Of a stretch of DNA of 64,000 nucleotides, positions 23,719 through 33,387 are shown one piece after another. Both the position numbers and the translations under genes were made by a program. Under the pieces are notes generated by a model. It made no database searches. It was given only the letters and a program-made list of their open reading frames with translations, and was not told the origin of the DNA. Position 1 is the stretch's first letter. Each line of letters starts with the position of its first letter. Origin of the DNA: an uncultured Phycisphaerales bacterium (GTDB taxonomy: Bacteria > Planctomycetota > Phycisphaerae > Phycisphaerales > UBA1924); contig CALKJW010000027.1 of the NCBI GenBank assembly GCA_937995595.1, forward strand, positions 1 to 64,000. Reading direction: 5' to 3'.

Positions 23719-25245
23719 ATGCCGCCCCTACCCGCACGCAATCCGAATGTCGTCCTCCCGGAACCGCGTAGGGCGGCTGCGGTTGCTTCGTTGGTCGGCG
23801 CGGGGGTGTTCTTCGCCTTCGCCCTCCCGCTCATCCTGTCGCAGAACCTGCTTGGACGCGGGGCGTTCGATCAGATCCACTTTCACGAGCCGGTGGTGCG
23901 CGCGTTCGCCGGCCAACTCTCGCACGGGTGGTCGCATCTGGATTTCTCCGACTACCGCTCGGCCACGACGCCGGGGTATCACCTGCTGCTGGCGGTGGTG
24001 GCGCGGCACGTGCACCCCTCGCCCGTACTCCTGCAGGTCGTGGGGTCGCTGTTCACCGGCGCGCTGGTCGCGCTGCTGGCGGGCGCGGCGGCGACGCTGT
24101 GCGCGCTTCGCGGCCACGCGCGGCCCGCGCTGCGGGGCCTCGTGCTCGCCGCGCCCGCGCTGGCGTCGATGTACGTCCTGTTCCCCGGCGTGTGGTTGCT
24201 GCCCGACAACCTCGGATGGCTGCTCGTGCTGGGAGTCGGCCTGGTCGCGCTGCGGATGATCGAATCGCGCAGCGCTTCGCACGCCGCGCCGCTCGCGTTC
24301 GGCGGCGCACTGCTGCTGGCGCTGGTGCTGGTGCGGCAGAGCCACCTCTGGGCCGCGGCGATGCTCTGGGCCGGGGCGTGGATCGGCGGCGCGCCGGGCG
24401 AGCGGGTGCTCGACGACCTGCCGCGCCGCGCCCGCGCCGCGCTGCTCGCGCTGCCGGCGACGCTCCCGGCGTTTGTCGCCGTCGGCGCGTTCGCGCACCT
24501 CTGGGGCGGGCTGACGCCGCCGAGTTTCCGCGCCCAGTACGGCGGGGGTGTGAATCCCGCCGCGCCCGCGTTCATCCTGTCGCTCGCGGCGGTCTTTTCG
24601 GTCTTCTTCGCGGGGTTCATCGGCCCCGCGGCGGTCGCGCTCGCCCGCACGCGCCCGGTGCCGCTCGTCGGCGCGGCGATGGCCGGCCTTGCGCTCGCGG
24701 CGGTGCCCGAGACCACGTTCGTCTACGAGGCGCGCGCCACCGGCCTGTGGAACCTGGTGAAGGTCGCGCCCGTGCTCGGCGGGCGCACGTCGGTCGTGCT
24801 GCTCGCGCTCGCGCCGCTGGGCGCGGTCGCGCTGTGCGCGTGGGCGGCCGCGCTGCCGACGCGCGCGCGGTGGCTCTTCCTCGGCGCGCTGGCGGCGTTT
24901 GCCGCGGCCCAGACCGCCAGCCCCTTGTGCTGGCAGCGCTACATCGAGCCGTTCCTGCTGGGTCTGTTCGCGCTGGGCGCAGGGACGACGGCCGACGCGC
25001 CAGGCCGCGCGCCGGCCGCGGCGCGGTGGGCCGGGCCCGCGCTGCTCGGCGCGGCGTGCGCGGCGTTGTCCGCCGCGACATTGCTCCGGGCCGAGGTGCC
25101 CCCCGACACCGAGCCGACGCCGGACGGCCGACGCAAAGTCCGCGAACTCTCCGGCCCGGCGGTGATTCCTCCGGGCCCGATCTCTTCCGCCGCGCTCCGA
25201 CCGTCTGCGATCCTCTCCCCGTCCGGACCGATACACACACCATGA
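23719..25245 (+). CDS. GT-C-like multi-pass membrane glycosyltransferase (ALG10-like), putative
   Basis: 508-aa protein with about ten hydrophobic segments. After the first membrane helix comes [20 protein letters not shown] and, in the same loop, [20 protein letters not shown]. An acidic/His loop followed by TTPGYH resembles the first luminal loop of ALG10/GT-C transferases (D-E-x-F-H...TTLPGLY), so a lipid-linked sugar donor is likely. ATG 23719 lies in a region divergent from the prenyltransferase. The stop overlaps the gmd start by 4 nt, so it heads the polysaccharide operon. The family call is moderate, based on one motif and topology. Confidence 0.75.
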   Translation: MPPLPARNPNVVLPEPRRAAAVASLVGAGVFFAFALPLILSQNLLGRGAFDQIHFHEPVVRAFAGQLSHGWSHLDFSDYRSATTPGYHLLLAVVARHVHPSPVLLQVVGSLFTGALVALLAGAAATLCALRGHARPALRGLVLAAPALASMYVLFPGVWLLPDNLGWLLVLGVGLVALRMIESRSASHAAPLAFGGALLLALVLVRQSHLWAAAMLWAGAWIGGAPGERVLDDLPRRARAALLALPATLPAFVAVGAFAHLWGGLTPPSFRAQYGGGVNPAAPAFILSLAAVFSVFFAGFIGPAAVALARTRPVPLVGAAMAGLALAAVPETTFVYEARATGLWNLVKVAPVLGGRTSVVLLALAPLGAVALCAWAAALPTRARWLFLGALAAFAAAQTASPLCWQRYIEPFLLGLFALGAGTTADAPGRAPAAARWAGPALLGAACAALSAATLLRAEVPPDTEPTPDGRRKVRELSGPAVIPPGPISSAALRPSAILSPSGPIHTP

Positions 25246-26336
25246 CCGCCGCCCCTCCACCACCGACGCCGCGGCCGAGGGTCGCGCTGATCACCGGCAT
25301 CACCGGCCAGGACGGCTCGTACCTTGCCGAGTTCCTGCTGGGCAAGGGGTACGAGGTGCACGGGATCGTCCGGCGCGCTTCGCTCTTCAACACCGCGCGG
25401 ATCGACCACCTGTACACCGACCCGCACGCGCCCGCCGCGCCGGGGCGCGGCCGCATGACGCTGCACCACGGCGACATCACCGACGCGAACATTCTGGAGC
25501 GGCTGGTGCGCTCGATCGCGCCCGACGAGGTGTACAACCTCGCGGCGCAGTCGCACGTGCGCGTGTCGTTCGAGATGCCGATCCACACGATGGAGAGCGC
25601 GGGCGGGGGCGCGCTGAAACTGCTCGAGGCGGTGCGCGACTACCAGCAGGTGTCGGGGCGCGCGGTGCGCTTCTATCAGGCGTCGAGCAGCGAGATGTTC
25701 GGCGCCGTCGCCGAGACCCCGCAGCGCGAGACCACGCCCTTCCGCCCGCGCTCGCCCTACGCCATCGCCAAACTCGCCGCGCACTTCGCCACCGTCAACT
25801 ACCGCGAGGCCTACGGCCTGCACGCCTCGTGCGGCATCCTCTTCAACCACGAGTCGCCGCGCCGCGGCGAGACGTTCGTCACGCGGAAGATCACCCGCGC
25901 GGCGACGCGCATCAGCCTGGGCCTGCAGGACGCGCTGTACCTGGGCAACCTCGACGCCGAGCGCGACTGGGGCTTCGCCGGCGACTACGTCCGGGCCATG
26001 TGGCTCATGCTGCAACAGGACAGGCCCGACGACTACGTGATCGCCACCGGCGTGTCGATGACCGTGCGCGAGTTCGCCGAGCGCGCCTTCGCGCGGCTGG
26101 GCCTGCGCGCGGCGGACTTTGTCCGCATCGACCCGCGCTACCTCCGCCCGGCGGAGGTCGAGCGCCTCCGCGGCGACGCCTCCAAGGCCCGGCGCGTCCT
26201 GGGCTGGTCGCCAACGACCTCGGCCGATCAACTCATCGCGATGATGGTCGACAGCGACCTGGAACTGGCCCGGCGCGAGCGCACGCTGCGCGACGCGGGC
26301 CACGCGCCCCAACCGCCCGCCGCGCACGAGCGCTGA
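25242..26336 (+). CDS. gmd: GDP-mannose 4,6-dehydratase
   Basis: 364-aa SDR-type nucleotide-sugar enzyme converting GDP-mannose to GDP-4-keto-6-deoxymannose, the precursor of GDP-fucose and GDP-rhamnose. NAD(P) motif [18 protein letters not shown], then [37 protein letters not shown], catalytic SSSEMFG and [11 protein letters not shown] (YxxxK), and [19 protein letters not shown] are all diagnostic. ATG 25242 overlaps the upstream stop (ATGA). No fucose synthase or reductase lies in the window, so the final sugar is unknown. Confidence 0.96.
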   Translation: MTAAPPPPTPRPRVALITGITGQDGSYLAEFLLGKGYEVHGIVRRASLFNTARIDHLYTDPHAPAAPGRGRMTLHHGDITDANILERLVRSIAPDEVYNLAAQSHVRVSFEMPIHTMESAGGGALKLLEAVRDYQQVSGRAVRFYQASSSEMFGAVAETPQRETTPFRPRSPYAIAKLAAHFATVNYREAYGLHASCGILFNHESPRRGETFVTRKITRAATRISLGLQDALYLGNLDAERDWGFAGDYVRAMWLMLQQDRPDDYVIATGVSMTVREFAERAFARLGLRAADFVRIDPRYLRPAEVERLRGDASKARRVLGWSPTTSADQLIAMMVDSDLELARRERTLRDAGHAPQPPAAHER

Positions 26337-26347
26337 CGAGACCAGCC

Positions 26348-27946
26348 ATGCAGACCGCCGGCGCACCGCCGCCTCCCCCCTGCCCCCCAACCGCGGACGC
26401 GAGCCCGCCGGGCCGCGACGAGCGGACGCCCGGCTTCGGCCGGCGCGCGGCGGTCGGGTTCATGCTCATGTCGTTGCAGAGTCTGGCGACGCGCGTGCTC
26501 ACCTTCGCCGCGCAGTTCGCGCTGGCCGCGCTCCTGCTGCCCGACGACTTCGGCCTGGCGGCGATCGCGATGACGGTCGGCGCGTTCGCCGCGCTGGTGC
26601 AGCAACTGGGCACGCGCGAGGTGCTCGTCGCGCGTCAGCACCGGTTCGGCGCGTGGGAGGCCGCGGCCCATCGCGTCGCGCTGGGCGCGGGCGTGCTCAT
26701 CGGCGGCGTTGTCGCGCTGGCCGGGCCGGTTCTGGCGCTCGTCTACGGCGACGCGCGGCTGGTGGGTCTGGTGGCGGTCGTCGCGCTCTCCGCGCCGATC
26801 AACGGCGTCTCGATCGTGCACGAGGCACGCCTGCAGGCCGACCTGCGCTTCAGGGCGCTGGCGGGGCTCAACCTGCTGCAGGGCTCGCTCCAGCCGCTGC
26901 TGGCGATCGCGCTGGCGCTGCTGGGCTTCGGCGCCTACGCGTTCGTGATGCCGCGGACGGTCACGGCCGTCGCCCGCGCGGCGTACCTGCTGCCGCTGGT
27001 CACGGTCCGCACCGGCGGTCGGCGGGCGGCGCGCTGGCGGCTCATCGGTTCGCTGGGCGCGCCCGCGTTCGCGACCAACATCATGCACACGCTGGGCTCG
27101 GCCGCGCCCGCCGCCGCGCTGGGGCTGTTCGCCGACAAGGCGGTCGTCGGGTTCTTCGCGTTCGCGTTCAACGTCGCGGTGCAGACGGTGCTGCTGTTCG
27201 CGCAGACGCTCGACAGCATCCTGTTCCCCACGCTGGGCCGCCTGCGCGCCGAGCCCGCGCGCCAGCGCGACGCGGTGCTGCGCTCGGCCCGCGCACTGGC
27301 CGCGAGCATCGTGCCCGTGTGCGCGCTGCAGGCCGTCGGTGCGCCCGCCGTGCTCGACCTGCTCTTTGTCGACAAGTGGGACGACGCCGCGCTGCCCACG
27401 CAGATCCTCAGCGCGGGGATGGTCTTCTTCGCGCTCTACATCCCCGCGGGCAGCCTGCTGCAGGCGCACGGCCGCTTCCGCGACCGGCTGGTCATCGCCT
27501 CGATCTGGAACATCGCGCTTGCCGCGCTGGCCGTCCCCGCGTCCGCCTTCGCGGGCGTGCCGGGCCTGTGCGGGGCGATGATCGCCTGCTACGCCGGCGC
27601 CGCGGCACATATCTGGGTCGCCGCGATCCGCCCGCTGGGCGGGGGCGCCTCCGACGCGCTCCGCGTCGCGCTGCCCTCCCTCGCCATCGGGGCGGCCGCC
27701 GCGGCGGCGGGCTTCGCGGCCGACCACTTCGCCTCGGGCGCGCCGCTTTCGGGACGAACGCTCGCGCTGGCCCGCTGCGCCGCCATCGGCCTGAGCGTGA
27801 CCGCCGCGTACACGCTCCTGCTGCGGTTCGCCCTGCCGCGAACGTGGAACGACCTGCTCTTCGCGTTGTCGCCCATCACCTCGCGCGTGCCGATCGCGGC
27901 GCGCCTCCTCTCGCCGCGGGCGGACCGCGCCGCCCCCGCGGCGTGA
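26348..27946 (+). CDS. Wzx-like oligosaccharide flippase (MATE/MOP superfamily)
   Basis: 532-aa inner-membrane protein with about 12-14 hydrophobic segments, of the polysaccharide-transport (Wzx/RfbX/MurJ-like) superfamily. The front sequence [44 protein letters not shown] is the classic first repeat. It probably flips an undecaprenyl-linked glycan built by the neighbouring enzymes. It begins 11 nt after gmd, in the same operon. The first 30 residues are a proline-rich cytoplasmic tail. Confidence 0.9.
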   Translation: MQTAGAPPPPPCPPTADASPPGRDERTPGFGRRAAVGFMLMSLQSLATRVLTFAAQFALAALLLPDDFGLAAIAMTVGAFAALVQQLGTREVLVARQHRFGAWEAAAHRVALGAGVLIGGVVALAGPVLALVYGDARLVGLVAVVALSAPINGVSIVHEARLQADLRFRALAGLNLLQGSLQPLLAIALALLGFGAYAFVMPRTVTAVARAAYLLPLVTVRTGGRRAARWRLIGSLGAPAFATNIMHTLGSAAPAAALGLFADKAVVGFFAFAFNVAVQTVLLFAQTLDSILFPTLGRLRAEPARQRDAVLRSARALAASIVPVCALQAVGAPAVLDLLFVDKWDDAALPTQILSAGMVFFALYIPAGSLLQAHGRFRDRLVIASIWNIALAALAVPASAFAGVPGLCGAMIACYAGAAAHIWVAAIRPLGGGASDALRVALPSLAIGAAAAAAGFAADHFASGAPLSGRTLALARCAAIGLSVTAAYTLLLRFALPRTWNDLLFALSPITSRVPIAARLLSPRADRAAPAA

Positions 27947-27971
27947 CACTGGCCGTACGCTCTGACGAACC

Positions 27972-28748
27972 GTGACCGACGCGCTCTACAACCCCGCGTT
28001 CTTCGCCGGCCACCAGGCCGGGAGCCTCGCGTCCGCGCGACTTGTCGTGCCCGCCGTGCTCGCGCTCGTGCCGGCGCGCCGCGTTGTCGATGTCGGCTGC
28101 GGCACCGGCGCGTGGCTGAGCGTGTTCGCCGAGCAGGGCGTCGGCGACGTGCGCGGCGTCGACGGTCCGTGGGTCGAGCGCGCCCGGTTGCTCATCCCCG
28201 CCGACCGCTTCATCACCGCCGACGTCGGCGCGCCGCTGCCGCCCGAACTCGGCGCGGACTACGACCTGGCCTGCTGCCTCGAAGTCGGCGAGCACCTGCC
28301 CGCCGCGGCCGCGCCGACGCTCGTCGCGTCGCTCACGCGGCTCGCGCCCGTCGTGCTGTTCTCCGCGGCGGTCCCGGGCCAGGGCGGGACGGGTCACGTC
28401 AACGAGCAGTGGCCGACGTGGTGGGCCGCGCTCTTTGCGCAGCACGGCTTTCGGCCGGTCGACTGCCTGCGCCCGCGCCTGTGGAACGAGCCCGGCGTGC
28501 AATGGTGGTACGCGCAGAACTCGATCCTGTACGCATCGGACGATGGCCTGCGCCGCAACCCCGCGCTCGCGGCCGAGGCGCGGCGACTCGGCGACGCGCC
28601 GCCCCTGCCGCTGGTTCACCCGCGCTGCTTTGAGTCACGCCTGCGCGAGCCGCTCGGCCTGCGCAGACTGTTGCGCGAGGGGCCCGCGGCGGTCGGACGG
28701 GCGGTCGGCGCGCTGGTCGCGCGAGCGGGCAGGGGTGACAACGCGTGA
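27972..28748 (+). CDS. Class I SAM-dependent methyltransferase
   Basis: 258-aa soluble enzyme. The SAM motif RRVVDVGCGTGAWLSVFAEQG and the acidic loop VRGVDGPW are followed by DYDLACCLEVGEHLP (post-I region) and a histidine/tryptophan-rich stretch HVNEQWPTWWAALFAQHGF that resembles methyltransferases of glycan clusters. Start is GTG 27972, 25 nt after the flippase; the stop overlaps the GT2 start by 4 nt. It likely methylates a sugar or glycan terminus; the target is not deducible. Confidence 0.88.
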   Translation: MTDALYNPAFFAGHQAGSLASARLVVPAVLALVPARRVVDVGCGTGAWLSVFAEQGVGDVRGVDGPWVERARLLIPADRFITADVGAPLPPELGADYDLACCLEVGEHLPAAAAPTLVASLTRLAPVVLFSAAVPGQGGTGHVNEQWPTWWAALFAQHGFRPVDCLRPRLWNEPGVQWWYAQNSILYASDDGLRRNPALAAEARRLGDAPPLPLVHPRCFESRLREPLGLRRLLREGPAAVGRAVGALVARAGRGDNA

Positions 28749-29686
28749 AGGTCTCGATCCTCATCCCCACGCACAACCGCGCCGCGCTGCTGCGGCGCAC
28801 GCTCGAGAGCGTGTCGCGCCTGCGCACCCCGCCGGGCGTCGCGTGCGAGTGCGTCGTCGTCGCCAACGCGTGCACCGACGGCACCGAGCGCGTCGTGTCC
28901 GAACTCGCCGCGGCGTTCCCGATGCCGCTGCGCTGCGTGCCCGAGCCGCGCACCGGACTGGGCGCGGCGCGCAACCGCGCCGTGCGCGAGGCGACCGGCG
29001 ACGTGCTGGCGCTCATCGACGACGACGTCGACCTCGACCCGGCGTGGCTCGAAGCGCTCGCCGCGGGCGCGGGCGAGAGCGGCGCGGCGGTCTTCGCCGG
29101 TCGCATCGACCTGTGGTGGGAGGCGGCGCAGCGCCCCGAGTGGCTCACCCCCGGCATGGCGACGCTGCTGAGTTGTCTGGACCGCGGGCCCGAGCCGATC
29201 GACCTGGCGCGCCCCGACGTGGTCGGGGCCAACTTCGCCTTCACGCGCCGCGCGTGGGAACTGGCCGGCCCGTTCCGAGAGGACATCGACCGCGTCGGCG
29301 ACGCGCTGCTGGGAGGCGGCGAGACGTACTTTGCTCGCGCGGCGCAGCAGCGCGGCCTGCGCATCCGCTACCTGCCGGGCATGTTCGCGCGGCACTGGGT
29401 CGCCCCGCACCGCGTTCAGCCGCCGTACCTGTGCGCCGTCAGCGCGGGCAACGCCGTCTCGATCCTGCTGATGAAGCAGCGCTACACCGCGCTCGACGCC
29501 GCGCGCACCTTCCTGATCGGCCTTGCGCGCATCGTCGCGCACGGCCTGCTGCTGCCCGCGGCGCGCCTCGCGGGCCGGCGGGGCGCGGCGATCAACCACC
29601 GCGTGCGCATCGCCATCGGGCGCGGCCAACTCGTCGGCGCGTGGCGCCGGCTCCGCGACGGCCCGCTACGCCCCGCGCGCGGCTGA
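28745..29686 (+). CDS. Family 2 glycosyltransferase
   Basis: 313-aa GT-A fold inverting transferase. The front is [22 protein letters not shown], then [44 protein letters not shown] with the metal-binding DDD, and [17 protein letters not shown] near the acceptor site. GTG 28745 overlaps the methyltransferase stop. It is the last gene of the operon; its 3' end overlaps pdxJ (opposite strand) by 21 nt. It adds a sugar during surface glycan assembly; donor unknown. Confidence 0.92.
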   Translation: MKVSILIPTHNRAALLRRTLESVSRLRTPPGVACECVVVANACTDGTERVVSELAAAFPMPLRCVPEPRTGLGAARNRAVREATGDVLALIDDDVDLDPAWLEALAAGAGESGAAVFAGRIDLWWEAAQRPEWLTPGMATLLSCLDRGPEPIDLARPDVVGANFAFTRRAWELAGPFREDIDRVGDALLGGGETYFARAAQQRGLRIRYLPGMFARHWVAPHRVQPPYLCAVSAGNAVSILLMKQRYTALDAARTFLIGLARIVAHGLLLPAARLAGRRGAAINHRVRIAIGRGQLVGAWRRLRDGPLRPARG

Positions 29687-30502
29687 GGCGACCATCAGCG
29701 ACTTCATCTCGCGCACCGCCTCGCGCAGGCCCGTGAACACCGCGCGGCTCACGATCGCGTGGCCGATGTGCAGTTCGGCGATGCCCGGCAGCGCGGCGAT
29801 CGGCCCGACGTTGTGGTAGTTCAGCGCGTGCCCCGCGTTGAACCGCAGCCCCGCCCCGCGGATGCGCCGCCCCGCCGCGGCCACCTTCTCCAGTTCGGCC
29901 GCCAGTTCGGCCCGGCGGAAGTCGCCCCCGCACGCCGCGAACGCGTGCGCGTACGGACCCGTGTGCACCTCGCACACGTCGAAGCCCGCCTCGATCGCGG
30001 CGGCGATCTGCGCCTCGTCGGCGTCGATGAACGCCGAGACGATCATGCCCGAGGCCTTGAGCCGCGCGACGACCTCCTTCATGCGCGGCAGGTTCCGCGA
30101 CACGTCCAGCCCGCCCTCGGTCGTCACCTCCTCGCGCCCCTCGGGCACGAGCATCGACGTGTGCGGCTGCACGCGGCAGGCGATGCCGACCATCTCGTCG
30201 GTCGCGGCCATCTCGAGGTTGAGTTTCACGCGCACGAGCCGGCGCAGCAGGTCGACGTCGCGGTCCTGGATGTGCCGCCGGTCCTCGCGCAGGTGGATCG
30301 TGATCCCGTCGGCCCCGCCCAGTTCGGCCTCGTGCGCCGCGCGCACCGGGTCGGGCTCCCCGCCCGCGCCACCACCCGCGCCCGCGCCCGCGTCGAGCCC
30401 GCCCGCCCCGGCCAGCGCGCCGCTACCCGCGCCCCCCCTTGCGCGGTACCGCGCCTGCCGAACCGTCGCCACGTGGTCGATGTTCACGCCCAACTGGATC
30501 AT
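29666..30502 (-). CDS. pdxJ: Pyridoxine 5'-phosphate synthase
   Basis: 278-aa TIM-barrel enzyme condensing 1-deoxyxylulose 5-phosphate with 3-amino-1-hydroxyacetone phosphate in vitamin B6 synthesis. Diagnostic stretches are [91 protein letters not shown] and [14 protein letters not shown]. An unusual glycine/alanine-rich insert of about 25 residues (positions 23-48, nt 30356-30439) sits between the first strand and [14 protein letters not shown]. Usual length is about 240. ATG 30502 has TAATCT 6 nt upstream, overlapping the plsC stop. Confidence 0.95.
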   Translation of the reverse strand: MIQLGVNIDHVATVRQARYRARGGAGSGALAGAGGLDAGAGAGGGAGGEPDPVRAAHEAELGGADGITIHLREDRRHIQDRDVDLLRRLVRVKLNLEMAATDEMVGIACRVQPHTSMLVPEGREEVTTEGGLDVSRNLPRMKEVVARLKASGMIVSAFIDADEAQIAAAIEAGFDVCEVHTGPYAHAFAACGGDFRRAELAAELEKVAAAGRRIRGAGLRFNAGHALNYHNVGPIAALPGIAELHIGHAIVSRAVFTGLREAVREMKSLMVASAARGA

Positions 30503-30511
30503 GCGAACAGA

Positions 30512-31333
30512 TTAGCCCGGACCCGTGCCGTGCGCGGGCGTTTGATCGCCCTGCTCCAGGGGCCGCCAGCCCGTCTCGGCGATCAGCCGCGCGCGCAGGT
30601 CCGCGGCGATCTCGGCCGCTCGTGCGTTCCCGTACTCGCGCAGCGGCAGGAAGCGCACCCGCGCCCGGCCGGGACGCAGCAGGCTGCCCCACGCGCTGTC
30701 CGTCTGCGGCGTGCCGTCGATTACCGCCTGCAGGACCTTCGCCCCCGTGCGCGAGACCAGCAGGCCCACGCCGGGCAGGAACTCCCCCACGCGCCCGCGC
30801 GGGACGATACGGCCCTCGGGGAACACGCCGATCACCCCGCCTCCCTGCAGGTGCCGGATGGCCTCGCGCGCCGCGGTCGCGTCGCTCCCGCGCCGCCCCC
30901 CACCACCACCTCCACCGACCCCACCGCCCGCTGCACCCTCCGCCGCGTCCAGCCGCGTCACGCCGATCACGCCCGTGAACTCCCACAGCCACGCCAGCGC
31001 ATCGGGCTGCATGTCGCGGGCCATCATCCAGCGCACCTCGAAGGGCAGCGCGGCCTGGATCAGCAACGGGTCGACGCCCGCGGTGTGATTGGCCACCACC
31101 ACCAGCGGCCCGACGCGCCGCCCGCGCGGCGCGTGCTCGACGCCCTCGACCCGCAGACGCTGCACCAGCCGCGCGTACAGCACGATGGCCAGCATCGCCA
31201 GCCCCGCCCAGAGGTCGGGCCGGCCGCGTTCGTCCTCGCGCGGCGTGATCCGCGCCAGCGCGTGCACGAACGCCGCCCACAGCGCCCACGCCGCGAGCCC
31301 GCCCGCCGCGACCATCGCCCAGCCGTTGATCAT
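30512..31333 (-). CDS. plsC: 1-acyl-sn-glycerol-3-phosphate acyltransferase (PlsC family)
   Basis: 273-aa membrane-associated acyltransferase of phospholipid synthesis. An N-terminal hydrophobic anchor (WAMVAAGGLAAWALWAAFVHAL) is followed by the catalytic ANHTAGVDPL (HX4D), the arginine-containing substrate segment VIGVTRLDA, and FPEGRIVPRG (EGxR). A glycine-rich insert (residues about 131-150, nt 30884-30943) separates the last two. TAACAT 6 nt before ATG 31333 suggests a leaderless mRNA. It is divergent from the HD-hydrolase gene with only 59 nt between the start codons. Confidence 0.9.
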   Translation of the reverse strand: MINGWAMVAAGGLAAWALWAAFVHALARITPREDERGRPDLWAGLAMLAIVLYARLVQRLRVEGVEHAPRGRRVGPLVVVANHTAGVDPLLIQAALPFEVRWMMARDMQPDALAWLWEFTGVIGVTRLDAAEGAAGGGVGGGGGGGRRGSDATAAREAIRHLQGGGVIGVFPEGRIVPRGRVGEFLPGVGLLVSRTGAKVLQAVIDGTPQTDSAWGSLLRPGRARVRFLPLREYGNARAAEIAADLRARLIAETGWRPLEQGDQTPAHGTGPG

Positions 31334-31339
31334 GGGCCG

Positions 31340-31345
31340 ATGTTA
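31340..31345 (-). promoter_or_regulatory. -10-like TAACAT for plsC
   Basis: On the minus strand TAACAT ends exactly 6 nt before the plsC ATG. It faces TACGCT at 31381-31386 on the other strand. Confidence 0.5.
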
Positions 31346-31380
31346 GCGTGCACCAACGATCGCGCCGCGCCCGCGCGCGG

Positions 31381-31386
31381 TACGCT
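31381..31386 (+). promoter_or_regulatory. -10-like TACGCT for the HD hydrolase
   Basis: TACGCT ends exactly 6 nt before ATG 31393, leaving no room for a Shine-Dalgarno, and it fixes the choice of start over ATG 31348. Confidence 0.5.
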
Positions 31387-31392
31387 GCGGGC

Positions 31393-32040
31393 ATGGCCGA
31401 GGCGCTGCGACATCGCTGGGAGCGGTTGTGCGAGCGCGTCGGCGCGTTCAAGAAGGCCGAGGAATCGGACCTGACCTTCGAGATGCTCTCGACGATGTAC
31501 GCCCACCCGCCGCGGGCCTACCACAACCTGGCGCACATCGAGCAGTTGCTGGGCGTGTTCGACTCGGTGTCGATGCTCGCCGAGGACGCCGACGCCGTCG
31601 AGTTCGCCATCTGGATGCACGACTGCGTGTTCTTCGCCGAGCGGCCCGACAACGAGTCGCGCTCGGCCGACGCCGCGGCGATGATCGCGGGGCTGCTGGG
31701 CTGCTCGGCCGACTTCACGCGGCGCGTGCGCGAACTCATCGCCGCGACCCGGCACAGCGAGCCGCCGGCGCGCGGCGACGCGTCGCTCGTGGCCGACATC
31801 GACCTGTCCATCCTCGCCGCCCCGCGCCCCGAGTACGACCGCTACCGCGCGGCGATCCGGGGCGAGTACGACTTCGCCGACGACGCGATGTTCCGCGAGG
31901 GCCGCGCGGCGTTCCTGCAGCGCATGCTCGACCGCGAGCACGTCTTCAACACGGCGTACTTCCGGCGCGAACACGAACGCGCCGCGCGCGACAACATGCA
32001 GCGCGAACTCGACGAACTCCTCGACGCGGCGGGGAGTTGA
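31393..32040 (+). CDS. HD-superfamily metal-dependent phosphohydrolase
   Basis: 215-aa soluble protein of the predicted HD-superfamily hydrolases (COG4339 type). Metal-binding residues are visible in RAYHNLAHIEQLL (H-x3-H), FAIWMHDCVFF (HD), LIAATRHSE and VADIDLSILA. Substrate unknown; relatives may act on nucleotides. ATG 31393 was chosen by the 6-nt spacing from TACGCT; the in-frame ATG at 31348 would overlap the plsC promoter. Confidence 0.88.
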   Translation: MAEALRHRWERLCERVGAFKKAEESDLTFEMLSTMYAHPPRAYHNLAHIEQLLGVFDSVSMLAEDADAVEFAIWMHDCVFFAERPDNESRSADAAAMIAGLLGCSADFTRRVRELIAATRHSEPPARGDASLVADIDLSILAAPRPEYDRYRAAIRGEYDFADDAMFREGRAAFLQRMLDREHVFNTAYFRREHERAARDNMQRELDELLDAAGS

Positions 32041-32128
32041 CGTCCCGAGCCCACGGTCCTGCGCGAGTGACAGGGAGTCCCGACTCAGGACGCAGGACCC
32101 GGGACTTCGGACCCGGGATCCCCGTCCT
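32041..32128. repeat. GC-rich imperfect repeats between convergent genes
   Basis: Contains GGACCCGGGA twice within 27 nt and inverted GTCCCG/CGGGAC arms. Resembles, in opposite orientation, the repeat cluster at 11180-11230. It may act as a bidirectional transcription stop. Confidence 0.4.
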
Positions 32129-33247
32129 TCACACGCCGAAGCACGTCCCGACGGCGCGGGCCGCGCCGAGCAGCGCGTGCTCCTCGCCGGGACCGACGGG
32201 CACCAGCCGCTGCCTGCCCGCGGGCACGCGCAGGTCGACGTCGGTCATCACGCCCACCGACAGCCCCTGCATCGCGACCATGCGCGAGCGCGCGCCCGAC
32301 CGCAGCAGGCCCATCGCGTGGTGCCCGAAGCGCGTGCCGAGGATGCGGTCTGCCGCGATCGGCGAGCCGCCGCGCTGCACGTGCCCGAGCACGACGAACC
32401 GCGACTCGATGCCCGTCAGGTCCTCGACGCGGTCGGCCACGACCTTGCCGATCCCGCCCAGACGGATCGGATCGGGGGAGGTCGGATCGACGCGGGCCAC
32501 GACCTGCTCGCCGTCGCGCGGCCGCGCGCCCTCCGACACCACGATGATCGACGACCGCTTGCCGATCGTGCGCCGGTGCGACACCGCCGCGGCGATCGCC
32601 TCGAACGTGAATGGCAACTCCGGCAGCAGGATCACGTCCGCGCCGCCCGCAAGCCCCGCGTACAGCGCGATCCACCCCGCGTGCCGGCCCATGACCTCGA
32701 CGACCATCACGCGGTGGTGGCTCGCGGCGGTCGTCTGCACGCGGTCGATGGCGTCGGTCGCCGTCTGCACCGCGGTGAGAAAGCCGAAGGTCAGGTCGGT
32801 GCCGAACAGGTCGTTGTCGATCGTCTTGGGCACGCCGATGATGTTCACGCCGCGCTCGGCCAGGTCCGCGGCGATGGTCATCGAGCCATCGCCCCCGATC
32901 ACGACCAGCGCTTCGACGCCGCGGCGCGCCAGGTGCCGCAGGCAGTCGGCGGTGCAGTCGACAAAGCAGGGCGTGCCGTCGGGGCTCCTGCCGCGCGCCA
33001 GGCGCAGGGGGTTGGCCCGGTTGTGCGTGCCCAGGATCGTCCCGCCGGTGTGCAGGATGCCCGACGTGTTCGCGTCGGTCAGTTCGGTGGCGCGGTCCTC
33101 GATCAGGCCCAGGAACCCGTCGTGAAAGCCGGTGACGGCGATCCCCGCGCGGAGCGCCTCCTTGGCGACCGCGCGGATGACCGCGTTCAGGCCCGGGCAA
33201 TCCCCGCCGCCGGTGAGCAGCCCGATGCGCCGGATGGATGTCGTCAT
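32129..33247 (-). CDS. pfkA: 6-phosphofructokinase
   Basis: 372-aa glycolytic enzyme. LLTGGGDCPGLNAVIRAV, VVIGGDGSMTIA, PKTIDNDLFGTDLTFGF, VEVMGRHAGWIAL, EARPRDGE-type loop and LGHVQRGGSPIAADR are all present. At the phosphoryl-donor sites it has glycine (GGDGS, residue equivalent to 104 of E. coli) with lysine (PKTIDND, equivalent to 124). This is the combination of the so-called group III or mixed-type PFKs: Gly favours ATP, while Lys is usual in PPi-dependent enzymes. TAGCAT 6 nt before ATG 33247 indicates a leaderless transcript. Confidence 0.95.
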   Translation of the reverse strand: MTTSIRRIGLLTGGGDCPGLNAVIRAVAKEALRAGIAVTGFHDGFLGLIEDRATELTDANTSGILHTGGTILGTHNRANPLRLARGRSPDGTPCFVDCTADCLRHLARRGVEALVVIGGDGSMTIAADLAERGVNIIGVPKTIDNDLFGTDLTFGFLTAVQTATDAIDRVQTTAASHHRVMVVEVMGRHAGWIALYAGLAGGADVILLPELPFTFEAIAAAVSHRRTIGKRSSIIVVSEGARPRDGEQVVARVDPTSPDPIRLGGIGKVVADRVEDLTGIESRFVVLGHVQRGGSPIAADRILGTRFGHHAMGLLRSGARSRMVAMQGLSVGVMTDVDLRVPAGRQRLVPVGPGEEHALLGAARAVGTCFGV

Positions 33248-33253
33248 GCGGCC

Positions 33254-33259
33254 ATGCTA
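33254..33259 (-). promoter_or_regulatory. -10-like TAGCAT for pfkA
   Basis: On the minus strand TAGCAT ends 6 nt before the pfkA ATG, matching the leaderless pattern. Confidence 0.5.
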
Positions 33260-33387
33260 CCACGCGCGCCGGGAGAACGTCCGAGAACCGCGCCGCGGCA
33301 GAACTTCCACGCCGGGTGCCGATATCAATGCGGCCGTCGGGCCCGGCCGCCCGTCGCGTCACGTTCGACCCTGCAACGGAGATCCGT

